The notes beneath the pieces are model-generated. The model was given only the letters and a program-made list of their open reading frames with translations. It had not been told where the DNA came from and searched no databases. Positions 27,365 to 39,002 of a DNA stretch of 64,000 nucleotides are shown here, in pieces; positions within the stretch are counted from its first letter, which is position 1; each line of letters starts with the position of its first letter. The position numbers and the translations under genes were made by a program. The stretch is taken from contig NZ_JAUZEE010000012.1 of NCBI RefSeq assembly GCF_030705305.1, positions 62,001-126,000 on the forward strand, read 5' to 3'. The DNA comes from Leptothrix discophora. Its GTDB lineage: Bacteria > Pseudomonadota > Gammaproteobacteria > Burkholderiales > Burkholderiaceae_C.

Positions 27365-28078
27365 ATGTCCCAGCCAGAATGGATGCCCGATGCCGTCACC
27401 TTCGACCTCGACGGCACGCTGGTCGACACCGCCGGCGAGATCGCCGCGGCGGTCAACGCGACGCTGGCCGAGTTCGACGTCGAGGCCCGGCCGCAGGCCG
27501 AGATCACCGCGCTGATCGGCGACGGCCTGCGCGCGCTGATGCTGCGGCTGATGGCGCAGCTGCTGCTGGCCCGGCCCAGCCTGGCCGAACGGCTGCAACC
27601 CGATGCCGCGCTGGCCAGCCTGGAGCGCCACTACGCGCTGCGCGTGGGCGCCAGCGCACGGGCCTATCCCGGTGCGGCCAGCACCTTGCAGGCGCTGCGC
27701 GCGGCCGGCGTGCCCACCGGCTGCGTCACCAACAAGGACGGCCGCCATGCCCGCATGCTGCTGGAGGCGACCGGGCTGATCGAGCACCTCGACCTGGTCA
27801 TCGCCGGCGACACGCTGCCGCAGCGCAAGCCGCATCCGAGCGTGCTGCGCAGCGCGGCGGCGCGGCTGGGCGTCGCGCCGCACCGGCTCGCCCACGTCGG
27901 CGACTCGCGCACCGACCTGCAGGCCGCCCGCAACGCCGGTGCGGCCGACTGGGCCGTGCCGCATGGCTACAACGGCGGCGAGCCGATCGAGGCGGCCGCG
28001 CCGGGCCGGCTGTTCGACGACCTCGGCGCGGTCGCCGCCCACGTGCTGGCGCTGCGCGGCCACCGGCTGGCGGCCTGA
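27365..28078 (+). CDS. cbbZ: Phosphoglycolate phosphatase
   Basis: 237 aa HAD-family hydrolase; ATG 27365 with GAGGAG upstream. Motif [11 protein letters not shown], motif II (GCVTNKDGR), motif III around RKPHPS, and motif [14 protein letters not shown] are all present. In cbb operons this enzyme removes 2-phosphoglycolate made by RuBisCO oxygenation. A housekeeping gph would look the same; the operon position supports the cbbZ name. Confidence 0.92.
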   Translation: MSQPEWMPDAVTFDLDGTLVDTAGEIAAAVNATLAEFDVEARPQAEITALIGDGLRALMLRLMAQLLLARPSLAERLQPDAALASLERHYALRVGASARAYPGAASTLQALRAAGVPTGCVTNKDGRHARMLLEATGLIEHLDLVIAGDTLPQRKPHPSVLRSAAARLGVAPHRLAHVGDSRTDLQAARNAGAADWAVPHGYNGGEPIEAAAPGRLFDDLGAVAAHVLALRGHRLAA

Positions 28079-28137
28079 GCCTGGCGGTCCCTTCCTCTGC
28101 CCGAACTGCTTCTTCTGCTGAACCACGGAGCGCCGAC

Positions 28138-29175
28138 ATGGCCCTGATCTCGCTGCGACAACTGCTCGACCACGCCGCCGAACACGGCTACGGCGTGCCC
28201 GCCTTCAACGTCAACAACATGGAGCAGATCCACTCGATCATGCAAGCCGCGCAGGCCACCCGCAGCCCGGTGATCCTGCAGGCCTCGGCAGGGGCGCGGA
28301 AGTACGCCGGCGAGGCCTACCTGCGCCACCTCGTGCTGGCCGCGATCGAGACCCATCCGGACATCCCCGTCGTGCTGCACCAGGACCACGGCGCGTCGCC
28401 GGCGGTGTGCGTGCAGGCGATCCGCTCGGGCTTCTCCAGCGTGATGATGGACGGCTCGCTGCGCGAGGACGCCAAGACGCCGGCGAGCTACGACGACAAC
28501 GTGCAGGTCACGGCCGACGTCTGCCGCATCGCCCATGCGGTGGGCGTGTCGGTCGAGGGTGAGCTCGGTTGCCTGGGCTCGCTGGAGACCGGCGCGGCCG
28601 GCGAGGAGGACGGCGTCGGCGCCGCGGGCAAGCTCAGCCACGACCAGATGCTGACCGACCCGACCGAGGCGCGCGACTTCGTCGCCCGCACCGGCGTCGA
28701 CGCGCTGGCCATCGCCATCGGCACCAGCCACGGCGCCTACAAGTTCACCCGCCAGCCGACCGGCGACATCCTGGCGATCGACCGCATCGCGGCCATCCAT
28801 GCGGCGGTGCCCGACACCCACCTCGTGATGCACGGCTCGTCGAGCGTGCCGCAGGAATGGCTGGCGCTGATCCGCCAGTACGGCGGCGACATCGGCGAGA
28901 CCTACGGCGTTCCGGTCGAGGAGATCGTGCGCGGCATCCGCAGCGGCGTGCGCAAGGTCAACATCGACACCGACATCCGCCTGGCCATGACCGGCGCGAT
29001 GCGCCAGACCTTCGCGCAGCAGCCCGCCGAGTTCGACCCGCGCAAGGCGCTGCAGGCGGCCACGCAGGCCGCGCGCGGCATCTGCGAGGCCCGCTTCAGG
29101 GCCTTCGGCTGCGAAGGCCAGGCCGAGCGCATCCGGCCGGTCCCGCTCGACCGCATGGTCGCGCGCTACCGCTGA
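28138..29175 (+). CDS. cbbA: Class II fructose-bisphosphate aldolase
   Basis: 345 aa; ATG 28138, GGAG upstream. Class IIA aldolase: [11 protein letters not shown], the catalytic/zinc region [20 protein letters not shown] and a C-terminal [14 protein letters not shown] loop. Zinc-dependent condensation of dihydroxyacetone phosphate with glyceraldehyde-3-phosphate or erythrose-4-phosphate in the Calvin cycle. It lies 12 bp before cbbY and is clearly co-transcribed with it. Confidence 0.96.
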   Translation: MALISLRQLLDHAAEHGYGVPAFNVNNMEQIHSIMQAAQATRSPVILQASAGARKYAGEAYLRHLVLAAIETHPDIPVVLHQDHGASPAVCVQAIRSGFSSVMMDGSLREDAKTPASYDDNVQVTADVCRIAHAVGVSVEGELGCLGSLETGAAGEEDGVGAAGKLSHDQMLTDPTEARDFVARTGVDALAIAIGTSHGAYKFTRQPTGDILAIDRIAAIHAAVPDTHLVMHGSSSVPQEWLALIRQYGGDIGETYGVPVEEIVRGIRSGVRKVNIDTDIRLAMTGAMRQTFAQQPAEFDPRKALQAATQAARGICEARFRAFGCEGQAERIRPVPLDRMVARYR

Positions 29176-29187
29176 GGCCGTCCGGCG

Positions 29188-29958
29188 ATGCGCGGGCTGC
29201 GCGCCTTGCTGTGGGACGTCGACGGCACGCTGGCCGAGACCGAGCGTGACGGCCACCTCGTCGCCTTCAACCTCGCCTTCGCGGCGCTCGGGCTGCCCTG
29301 GCGCTGGGACGAGGCCCGCTATGCCGGCCTGCTGCGTGTGACCGGCGGGCGCGAGCGGCTGTTGCGCGACATGGCCGACCGAGCCGACGCCCCGGCCGAT
29401 CCGGCCGGCCGCGAGGCGCTGGCGCGCGAGCTGCACCGCATCAAGAACCTGCGCTATGCCGAACAGGTCGATGCCGGCCTGGTCCAGCCGCGTCCGGGCG
29501 TGCTGCGCCTGATCGCCGAGGCCCGCGCGGCCGGCGCGCGCCAGGCGATCGTGACGACCACCAGCCGCGCCAACGTCGATGCGCTGCTGGCCCGCATGCT
29601 CGGGCCCGACTGGCGCGACACCTTCACGGCCTGCGTCTGCGGCGAGGACGTCGAGCGCAAGAAGCCCGACCCGCAGGCGCACCGGCTGGCGTTGGCGCAG
29701 CTGGGCCTGGGTGCCGACCCGCGGCACGAGGCGCTGGCGCTGGAGGACAGCGAGGTCGGCCTGCAGGCGGCCGATGCCGCCGGGCTGGCGGTGCTGCTGA
29801 CGCCGAGCGTGTTCTTCCCGGCCACACCGGACAGCCGGGCGCGGGCCTGGGCCTGCTGTGCCGACCTGGCGCAGGGCGGCGCGATGTTTTCGGGGGCAGT
29901 GAGCTGGGCCGGCCTGTGCGAACAGGCCGGCCGCAGGGCACTGCGGAGAGGCGCCTGA
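29188..29958 (+). CDS. cbbY: CbbY-type HAD phosphatase
   Basis: 256 aa HAD hydrolase with motif I LLWDVDGTLAETERDGH, the cap-domain sequence YAGLLRVTGGRERLL, motif II (VTTTSRANVDALL), motif III RKKPDP and motif IV LALEDSEVGLQAA. CbbY enzymes dephosphorylate xylulose-1,5-bisphosphate, a RuBisCO misfire product and inhibitor, which complements CbbX. It is last gene of the operon; an intrinsic terminator follows at 29994. Confidence 0.92.
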   Translation: MRGLRALLWDVDGTLAETERDGHLVAFNLAFAALGLPWRWDEARYAGLLRVTGGRERLLRDMADRADAPADPAGREALARELHRIKNLRYAEQVDAGLVQPRPGVLRLIAEARAAGARQAIVTTTSRANVDALLARMLGPDWRDTFTACVCGEDVERKKPDPQAHRLALAQLGLGADPRHEALALEDSEVGLQAADAAGLAVLLTPSVFFPATPDSRARAWACCADLAQGGAMFSGAVSWAGLCEQAGRRALRRGA

Positions 29959-29993
29959 GGCCCGAGCGATCGGCCCGGCGTCATCTCGTTGGC

Positions 29994-30031
29994 ACGGCAG
30001 GACGTCCGAGGCGGCGTCCTGCCGTTTTTTT
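29994..30031 (+). terminator. Intrinsic terminator of the cbb operon
   Basis: A perfect 11-bp stem ACGGCAGGACG / CGTCCTGCCGT with a 10-nt loop, followed by a run of seven T (30025-30031). It lies 35 bp after cbbY and marks the end of cbbLSXFPTZAY. Confidence 0.92.
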
Positions 30032-30108
30032 GTCGGCCCGGTGGCGGGCGTGGCTTGCCGGCCGGGGGGCGCAGCGGCAAAGTCCGCAGTCCTTGCCGGA
30101 GCCTGTCC

Positions 30109-30510
30109 ATGCCCTTGAGCTGCACCCCGTCCCGCACCCCGTCCCGCACCCCGTCCCGCACCCCGTGCCGCATCACCCGCAGCCTGGCCGCCGCCGCACT
30201 CGTGGCCGGCTCGGTCGGCCTGTTCGCGGGCGCACAACCCTTGCTGGCGCAGGGCATCGACATCTACCGCGATGCCGACCTGGCCCTGGGCGAGAAGCTC
30301 ATCCGCGAGAGCCAGTGCGATGCCTGCCATGCCCGGCAGGTCGGGGGCGATGGCAGCGACATGTACAACCCGAAGGGCCGCATCTCGACGCCAGGCGCCT
30401 TGCGCGGCATGGTCGAGTACTGCAACACCGAGCTGAACCTGGGTTTCTTCCCCGAGGAGGTCACGGCGATCGCGGCGGTGCTGCAGCGCGATCACTACCG
30501 CTTCAAGTGA
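30109..30510 (+). CDS. Small periplasmic c-type cytochrome
   Basis: 133 aa from ATG 30109. The n-region of the signal peptide contains SRTP repeats encoded by a 12-bp repeat, followed by a hydrophobic core (SLAAAALVAGSVGLFAGA). One haem motif, C70-D-A-C-H74, then GGDGSDMYNPKGRISTPG with a likely Met ligand and a C-terminal FFPEEVTAIAAVL helix. The protein is a soluble electron carrier. Position between the cbb operon and a SoxR-like regulator suggests it serves sulfur oxidation; this is inferred. Confidence 0.83.
   Translation: MPLSCTPSRTPSRTPSRTPCRITRSLAAAALVAGSVGLFAGAQPLLAQGIDIYRDADLALGEKLIRESQCDACHARQVGGDGSDMYNPKGRISTPGALRGMVEYCNTELNLGFFPEEVTAIAAVLQRDHYRFK
30124..30171. repeat. 12-bp in-frame tandem repeat in the cytochrome leader
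   Basis: Four copies of ACCCCGTCCCGC (the last with one mismatch) encode TPSR-type repeats ahead of the hydrophobic core of the signal peptide. Copy-number change would lengthen or shorten the leader without a frameshift. Confidence 0.85.
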
Positions 30511-30523
30511 GCCGGGCGCTGGG

Positions 30524-30557
30524 GATGCATCAGTCCAGATGCATAAAATGATGCACC
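30524..30557 (+). promoter_or_regulatory. Putative arsR autoregulatory operator
   Basis: GATGCAT at 30524-30530 and 30538-30544 and GATGCAC at 30550-30556 form three direct repeats spaced 14 and 12 bp, each containing or nearly containing the palindrome ATGCAT, in an AT-rich island just before the regulator start. Typical of ArsR-family self-regulation. Confidence 0.5.
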
Positions 30558-30558
30558 G

Positions 30559-30945
30559 ATGTCCCACTCCAAGGCCTTCCTCATGGCTGACAGCCCCCGC
30601 GACGAAAGCGATGCCGTCTTCGACTCCGTGGCCGAGCTGTTCTCGCTGCTGTCCACGCCGATCCGGCTGAAGATCATCAGCTCGCTGTGCCACGGCGAGA
30701 AGAACGTGTCCCAGCTGCTGGAGGACATCGACACCACCCAGCCCAACATGTCGCAGCACCTGTCGACGCTCTACCGCGCCGGCGTGCTCGGCAAGCGCCG
30801 CGACAGCACCCAGATCTACTACCGGCTGCAGAGCGAGCGCGTCGCCACGCTGTGCCGGGCGGTCTGCAACCAGGTCGCCACCGAGATGGACCCGCAGGTG
30901 CAGCTGCCCGTGTCGGACCGGCTGCTGCCGGCCGCGCCGCGCTGA
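30559..30945 (+). CDS. ArsR-family regulator, SoxR/BigR-like sulfur sensor candidate
   Basis: 128 aa winged-helix protein: LFSLLSTPIRLKIISSL, recognition region TTQPNMSQHLSTLYRAGVLG and beta-wing RRDSTQIYYRL. Cysteines at 44 (SSLCHGEK), 99 and 103 (TLCRAVC) fall in the helices where persulfide-sensing ArsR proteins (SqrR, BigR, SoxR) keep their paired cysteines; no metal-site ELCVCDL motif is present. ATG 30559 has no ribosome site; ATG 30583 (Met9), with AAGG upstream, may be the real start. It could repress the sox promoters. Confidence 0.8.
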   Translation: MSHSKAFLMADSPRDESDAVFDSVAELFSLLSTPIRLKIISSLCHGEKNVSQLLEDIDTTQPNMSQHLSTLYRAGVLGKRRDSTQIYYRLQSERVATLCRAVCNQVATEMDPQVQLPVSDRLLPAAPR

Positions 30946-30964
30946 GACCGCGCGGCCAGGGCGC

Positions 30965-31255
30965 TCAGCGGACCTTGGCGAGCAGGGTCTGCATGTCGTC
31001 GAGCATGCCTTCGAGCACCGGTGTCTGCTGCTCGGTCATGCCCAGGCGCTGGGTCAGCTCCTGCTGCATGAAGCACACCGTCATGCGGACATAGGCGCTG
31101 TCCAGCGCCTTGCGCACCGCCGCCATCTGGCTGGCGATGTCCATGCAGGACTCACCCGACTCGATCATCCGCTGGATGCCGCGCAGCTGGCCTTCGGCCC
31201 GCTTCAGGCGGTTCAGCAGGTCGGTCCTGGCACCTTCATCCTGAAGTTGGGCCAT
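30965..31255 (-). CDS. CsoR/RcnR/FrmR-family (DUF156) repressor
   Basis: 96 aa all-helical repressor from ATG 31255 (GGAGGA upstream; a longer frame to 31300 is less likely). The RLKRAEGQLRGIQRMIESG core defines the family. C37 matches the first CsoR cysteine. The His and second Cys of the copper site (expected 25 and 29 residues later) are replaced by Phe and Glu, and a Cys sits instead at position 61. Copper sensing is therefore unlikely. Persulfide, formaldehyde or another metal is possible. It is convergent with the ArsR gene. Confidence 0.8.
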   Translation of the reverse strand: MAQLQDEGARTDLLNRLKRAEGQLRGIQRMIESGESCMDIASQMAAVRKALDSAYVRMTVCFMQQELTQRLGMTEQQTPVLEGMLDDMQTLLAKVR

Positions 31256-31385
31256 GGCGCAGTCCTCCGTTCCGTTCAGTTCGTGTTCAAGGTCGGCCAT
31301 TGTCCATGCTCCCGAAAGCGTGGCGTCGTCACGACCGTGTCACCCGTCTCGGACAGGGGCTGTGCGTGGACCGACGGCCGGCTGA

Positions 31386-32588
<1,203 letters not shown>

Positions 32589-32607
32589 GCGGCAGGGTGC
32601 GGCCGGT

Positions 32608-34659
32608 TCAGGCCTCCACCCTCAACCACACCGTGAACACCGCGCCGCTGCGGGCGTCGTCGCGGTGGGCGGCGCGCAGGTCGCCGCCGTAGCGCTCGAC
32701 CAGGCTGCGGCTGATCCACAGGCCCAGGCCGGTGCCGTCCTTCTTGCGGGTCACGAAGGGCTGGAAGAGCTGGTCCATCAGCTCGGCATCCAGGCCGCCG
32801 CCGGTGTCGGCCACCGACAGCGTGACCCAGTCCACCGGCGTGCCGTGGCTGTCGGGCTGGCGCAGGTCGCGGCTGGACAGGGTCAGCGTGCCGCCCTCGG
32901 GCATGGCGTGGATGGCGTTGACGATCAGGTTGATCAGCACCTGCTGCAGCTCGTTGCGGTTCAGCGCCGGACGGCCGGCCGCGCGCAGGTCGCGTTCGAC
33001 GGCGATGCGGGTGCGGCCGGCCAGGTGGCCGGTCAGCACGAGGCAGTCCTCGACCACCGCCGCCGTGTCCAGTGGGGTGACGTAGCCGGCGTATTCGGCC
33101 GGCCGGGCGAACTGCAGCAGCTGGGTGACGATCAGGCGCATGCGCTCGATCTGGGCGTCGATCAGGCGCAGCTCCTCGTCCGAGGCCCGCGCCACCTCGG
33201 CCGGCAGCTGGCTGCGCAGCAGGTCCAGGTTGCCCTGGATCACCGCGATCGGGTTGTTGACCTCGTGGGCGATGCTGGCGGTGAGCTGGCCGACGGCGGC
33301 GAGCTTCTCGCTGCGCAGCAGCTGCGTCTGGGTCGCCGCGAGTTCGCGGTTGCTGGCTTCGAGCGCCGCCGTGCGCTGGGCCACCTTGGCGTCCAGCTCG
33401 GCGTTCAGGCCCTCGAGCGCGCGGGTCTTGTCGGCGATCAGGTCCAGCAGCGCGTCCAGGTGGCGGGCCAGCCGGCCCAGCTCGTCGGTGCTGTCGAGCG
33501 CGCCGACGCGGGCCTCGGCCGCGCCGGACTCGATGCGCTGCAACGTGGCCTCCATCTGCTCGACCGGCCGGAAGATCGTGCCGGCCCAGCGCAGCGAGAC
33601 GAAGGCCGCCACCACCATCACGGCGAAGAAGATCACGCCGATGCCGGCCAGCATGCCGTACTTGAGCCAGATGAAGGGCCGCTCCAGGTAGCCGACGTAG
33701 AGCATGCCCACGCGCCGCCCGGCGCCATCGGTGATCGGCTGGTAGGCCGACACGTACCAGTCGTTGACGACGAAGGCGCGGTCCAGCCAGGTCGAGCCGC
33801 GCACCAGCACGGCGTCGTGAACCGCCTGCGAGACCCGCGTGCCGATGGCGCGTTCGTCCTGTGCCGGTCCGAACAGCCGCACGTTGGTGCCCACGCGCAC
33901 GTCGTCGAGGAACAGCGTGGTGGTGCCGCGGCTGCCGAAGGGCAGCGAGCCTTCCGGGTAGACGATGGCGTTGATGTGGTCGATCAGCGCCAGGTTGCGG
34001 TTGAGCAGCCGGCCGGCCTGGACATGGCCCAGCAGCCGGCCGTCCGGCGCGCGCACCGGGTGGCTGGCCAGCATGACCATCGCGCGCTCGACCCGGCGGG
34101 TGGAGCCGGGTGCGGCATCGCGGGTGGGCAGCACGTCCACGCCGACGCGGTCGCGCAGGCGCGGCGCCAGCACCGCGAAGGCGGCCGCGTCGAGCACCTC
34201 GATGCGGCTGTGCGCCGCCGCATCGGCCGGCGAGCGGCCCGGCCGGGCGCGGCTGTCGGCCGGCTCGGTCTCCTGGCTGCTGCCCTGGTCGGTCAGCAGC
34301 AGCCGGCCCTCGGCATCGCGCAGGTTGACGAAGTCCAGCGCCTGCACGTCGCGCACCTCCTGCAGCAGCGCGACCAGCCGCTCGCGGCCCGGATCGGCCA
34401 GCGCCAGGTGCAGCGCATGCGAGCCGGCGACCGCGCCGGCGCTGGCCGACAGCTCGGCCTGCACACGCTCGAAGTAGCCTTGCGCGACCGCCAGGTCGGC
34501 GCGGATCTTGGTGATCAGCATCCGGTCGAAGGCGACGTCGCCCCAGACCAGCAGCAGCACGCCCAGCAGCGGCAGCACGCCGGCCAGCGGCAGCAGCACC
34601 AGCGCGAGCAGCTTGGTGCGGATCGAGCGCCGCAGCGCGACCTTCCAGCGGGTCAGCAT
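32608..34659 (-). CDS. Membrane sensor histidine kinase
   Basis: 683 aa. TM1 at about residues 18-40, a large periplasmic cache-like sensor region (about 45-325), TM2 about 330-350 (YGMLAGIGVIFFAVMVVAAF), HAMP, coiled coil (about 410-455), HisKA with phospho-acceptor H465 in TASIAHEVNNPIAV, and an HATPase domain with NLIVNAIHAM, DTGGGLD and GTGLGLWISRSL. It lies 16 bp after the response regulator and is presumably its cognate kinase. The signal is unknown; a double-cache region usually binds small molecules. Confidence 0.9.
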   Translation of the reverse strand: MLTRWKVALRRSIRTKLLALVLLPLAGVLPLLGVLLLVWGDVAFDRMLITKIRADLAVAQGYFERVQAELSASAGAVAGSHALHLALADPGRERLVALLQEVRDVQALDFVNLRDAEGRLLLTDQGSSQETEPADSRARPGRSPADAAAHSRIEVLDAAAFAVLAPRLRDRVGVDVLPTRDAAPGSTRRVERAMVMLASHPVRAPDGRLLGHVQAGRLLNRNLALIDHINAIVYPEGSLPFGSRGTTTLFLDDVRVGTNVRLFGPAQDERAIGTRVSQAVHDAVLVRGSTWLDRAFVVNDWYVSAYQPITDGAGRRVGMLYVGYLERPFIWLKYGMLAGIGVIFFAVMVVAAFVSLRWAGTIFRPVEQMEATLQRIESGAAEARVGALDSTDELGRLARHLDALLDLIADKTRALEGLNAELDAKVAQRTAALEASNRELAATQTQLLRSEKLAAVGQLTASIAHEVNNPIAVIQGNLDLLRSQLPAEVARASDEELRLIDAQIERMRLIVTQLLQFARPAEYAGYVTPLDTAAVVEDCLVLTGHLAGRTRIAVERDLRAAGRPALNRNELQQVLINLIVNAIHAMPEGGTLTLSSRDLRQPDSHGTPVDWVTLSVADTGGGLDAELMDQLFQPFVTRKKDGTGLGLWISRSLVERYGGDLRAAHRDDARSGAVFTVWLRVEA

Positions 34660-34675
34660 CGCCGGCGCGCGCGGG

Positions 34676-36164
<1,489 letters not shown>

Positions 36165-36178
<14 letters not shown>

Positions 36179-36794
36179 GCAGGTCAGCCAGCGTGTTGAG
36201 GTTGTCGAAGGCGGCCACGTCGTCGAAACGGACGATGGCCAGGCGGCGGCTGGCGGCCCAGCGCATGACGCGGCGTTCACCGCCGGCCAGCGCCTGCGCC
36301 AGGGGTCCGGCCAGCTCGCGGCGGGCCAGGCAGAAGACCGGCTGGTGGTACAGCGCGTCGTCGGCGGCGGCCGGGTCGGGCGTGGCGGCGACGGCCAGCT
36401 CGGCGTCGTCGGCCTGCAGCGCGGCGGCCAGGCGTTCGGCCAGGTCGAGCGGGAAGGCCGGCGTGTCGCAGGGCACCGTCAGCAGCCAGGGCGTGGTGCA
36501 GCGGCGCAGGCCGGTCAGCCAGCCGGCGAGAGGACCGGGGTGCGGCGGCACGCCCTCGGGCAGCTCGTCGGGCCAGACCGGCCAGCCCCAGGCGGCGTAG
36601 GCGTCGAGGTGGCGGTTGGCGTTGACGGCCAGCGCGCCGACCTGGGGCGCCAGCCGCTCGGCGGCGTGGCGGGCCAGTGGACGGCCGTCGCGCGTCTGCA
36701 GGCCCTTGTCGAGCCCACCCATGCGCCGGCCCTGGCCACCGGCCAGCACCAGGCCGGTGATGTGCAGACGGTTCGGGGGCAGGTCGGACGACAT
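36165..36794 (-). CDS. mobA: Molybdenum cofactor guanylyltransferase MobA
   Basis: 209 aa. Nucleotidyltransferase motif [20 protein letters not shown] at residues about 14-33, then a conserved [16 protein letters not shown] (metal Asp). It attaches GMP to molybdopterin, giving the bis-MGD cofactor. SoxC uses the non-guanylated sulfite-oxidase-type cofactor, so mobA is not needed for it. The 3' end overlaps the response regulator start by 14 bp, suggesting an operon mobA-regulator-kinase. The start at 36794 (MSSDLPPN) lacks a good ribosome site. Confidence 0.9.
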
Positions 36795-37006
36795 GGCGGC
36801 GAGCATACCGGCGGCCCCGGTGCAGCCGACCCAGGGCATCCCGCGGACGGCGTGGTCGGGGTCACGTGCGCGACACGGCCTCTGCGACAATGCCGGCCCC
36901 GAGCCGCTGGTGCCGTCGTGCCCCGGCGGCTCGTCGTTTTTGTCCTTCCCGCCGTCCGCGCGCCCACGCCGGCGGCCGTCATCACCGGGCCATGTCGAGG
37001 AACACC

Positions 37007-38113
37007 ATGTACAAAAACCTCCCGGGCGAACGCCGTGCGTTCGTCTGTCTCGCGCTGTTCGGCGCGGCCACCCTGGTCCTGCCGACACCGGCAGCGGCCG
37101 CCGAAGGCCCACCGCTCAAGGTCGCCTTCGTCTACGTCAGCCCGGTCGGCAACGCCGGCTGGACCTACCAGCACAACATGGGCCGGCTGGACCTGGAGCG
37201 CCGCCTCGGTGCCGCCGTGCAGACGACCTTCGTCGAGAACGTCGCCGAGGGCCCGGATGCCGAGCGCGTCATGCGCGACCTGGCCGGGCAGGGCTACCAG
37301 CTGATCTTCGCCACCAGCTTCGGCTACCTGGAGCCGGCGCTGCGCGTCGCGCAGGAGTACCCGCAGGTCAAGTTCGAGCACATGGGCGGCTACAAGACCG
37401 CCGCGAACGTCAACACCTACAACGCCCGCTTCTACGAGGGCCGCTACCTCGCCGGCTACCTGGCCGGGAAGATGAGCCGCAGCGGCATCAGCGGCTACGT
37501 GGCCGGCTTCCCGATCCCGGAGGTCGTGCAGGGCATCAACGCCTACACGCTGGGCATGCGCGCGGCCAACCCGAAGGCGCAGGTGCGGGTCAGCTGGCTC
37601 AACACCTGGTTCGACCCGGCGCGCGAGCGCGAGGCCGCGCAGGCGCTGGTCTCGCAGGGCGCCGACACGCTGACCCACCACAGCGGCTCGACCGCGATCC
37701 CGCAGCTGGCCGAGGAAAAGGGCGTGATGCTGCTGGGCTACCAGAGCGACATGAGCCACATCGCGCCGAGCGTGCAGCTGACCAGCGTCACGCATGTCTG
37801 GGGCGAGCGCTATGCCAAGGTCGCCGCCGACGTGCAGGCCGGCCGCTGGAAGCCGCAGCCCTACCTGGGCGGGCTGCGCGAGGGCGTCATCAAGCTCGCG
37901 CCGTTCAACAAAAAGGTGCCGGCCGACGTGGCCTTCCAGGTGCGCGACCGCGAACGGGCGATCGCGATGGGCAAGCTGCATCCGTTCGCGGGCCGCATCG
38001 TCGACCAGGCCGGCAAGGTCCGCCAGGCCAGCGGCACGATGAAGGACGCCATGCTGGCGCAGATGGACTACCTCGTCGAGGGCGTGGTCGGCACGATCGC
38101 CAGCAAGCCCTGA
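37007..38113 (+). CDS. BMP-family ABC transporter substrate-binding protein
   Basis: 368 aa; ATG 37007 with CGAGGA upstream and a signal peptide ending TPAAAA. The family core is present: [63 protein letters not shown] and [22 protein letters not shown] proteins bind purine nucleosides or related compounds. No Cys lipobox is seen, so it is soluble. Permease and ATPase genes are not adjacent, so the transporter must be encoded elsewhere. Adenine deaminase about 4.4 kb away hints at purine use. Confidence 0.9.
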   Translation: MYKNLPGERRAFVCLALFGAATLVLPTPAAAAEGPPLKVAFVYVSPVGNAGWTYQHNMGRLDLERRLGAAVQTTFVENVAEGPDAERVMRDLAGQGYQLIFATSFGYLEPALRVAQEYPQVKFEHMGGYKTAANVNTYNARFYEGRYLAGYLAGKMSRSGISGYVAGFPIPEVVQGINAYTLGMRAANPKAQVRVSWLNTWFDPAREREAAQALVSQGADTLTHHSGSTAIPQLAEEKGVMLLGYQSDMSHIAPSVQLTSVTHVWGERYAKVAADVQAGRWKPQPYLGGLREGVIKLAPFNKKVPADVAFQVRDRERAIAMGKLHPFAGRIVDQAGKVRQASGTMKDAMLAQMDYLVEGVVGTIASKP

Positions 38114-38280
38114 CGCGACGGGACGCGACCGGGCGCGATGCCGCCGGCCCGATGCCGCCGGCCCGATGCCACGCGCTTGACGCGGCGCAAGCCAGGGCCG
38201 CGGCGGCCGGCCGGTTGATGGTTGATCCCGAGTCCGCCGACACTCGCCCGGGTTTACGGTCCGGACCCTGGAGTGCCCGC

Positions 38281-38901
38281 ATGAACGACGCCCCGAACCC
38301 CGTGACTTCCGTGCCCGCGGCGACCCTGCCGCGGCACACGACGCTGTCGACCCTCGAGTCCTTGATCTGGACCGAGCTGGATCTGGCCGTTCACAGCCGC
38401 GCGTCGGCCGACCGGCCGGCCCATCCGTGGCGCCGGGCGGCCTTCGCCACGGTCGGCGAGGACGGCCCGGAGGTCCGCAGCATCGTGCTGCGCGACCTGC
38501 AGGCTGACCGGCGCGAGCTGGTCTTCTACGCCGATGCGCGCTCGCCCAAGGTGGCCCAGCTGCGGGCCGATCCGCGCGGCCAGATCTTGTGCTGGAGCGA
38601 GCCGCTGGGCTGGCAGGTCCGGCTGGCCTGCACGATCGAGATCGCCACCGACGGCCTGGACGTCACCGCGCGCTGGGCCCGCATCCGCCACCGGCCGGCT
38701 GCGCACGACTACCTCTCGCCGCTCGCGCCCGGCTCGCCGCTGGAGGCGCCGGCCGTGCCGCTGGCGCCGGAGCGGGTGCGCGAGTCCTTCGCGGTGCTGA
38801 CCGCCAGGGTCCGCGCGATCGACTGGCTGGAGCTGCATGCGCAGGGCCATCGGCGGGCCCGTTTCGAGCATGGGCGCGAGCCGCAGTGGCTGGTGCCGTG
38901 A
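38281..38901 (+). CDS. Pyridoxamine 5'-phosphate oxidase-like FMN-binding protein
   Basis: 206 aa split-barrel protein. AFATVGEDGPEVRSIVLRDL, ELVFYADARSPKVAQLRADP and the C-terminal IDWLELHAQGHRRARFEHGR match PNPOx-like FMN-binding proteins (Alr4036 type). Shorter and more divergent than true PdxH, so vitamin B6 oxidation is not assured. The region upstream (38114-38280) carries a direct repeat GCCGCCGGCCCGAT in two copies. Stand-alone gene. Confidence 0.78.
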   Translation: MNDAPNPVTSVPAATLPRHTTLSTLESLIWTELDLAVHSRASADRPAHPWRRAAFATVGEDGPEVRSIVLRDLQADRRELVFYADARSPKVAQLRADPRGQILCWSEPLGWQVRLACTIEIATDGLDVTARWARIRHRPAAHDYLSPLAPGSPLEAPAVPLAPERVRESFAVLTARVRAIDWLELHAQGHRRARFEHGREPQWLVP

Positions 38902-39002
38902 CCGGCTGGGCAGCCGGCAAGCCCGTCGTCACGGGCAGGACCGCGCGAGCCGGTGACAATTCGACACGTCGCACCCTCGCGCCTTCCTGAGCTTTCCTGA
39001 CC

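Noticed and set aside
25021-27507. 828-codon minus-strand open frame opposite cbbT
   Set aside because: Antisense to transketolase; no domain pattern is visible.
27967-30759. 930-codon minus-strand open frame opposite cbbA and cbbY
   Set aside because: It spans several well-supported plus-strand genes and the intrinsic terminator at 29994-30031, so it is not a gene.
36795-37006. Gap before the BMP gene examined for a purine riboswitch
   Set aside because: No conserved purine-aptamer core or clear three-way junction could be seen. Nothing else recognisable.
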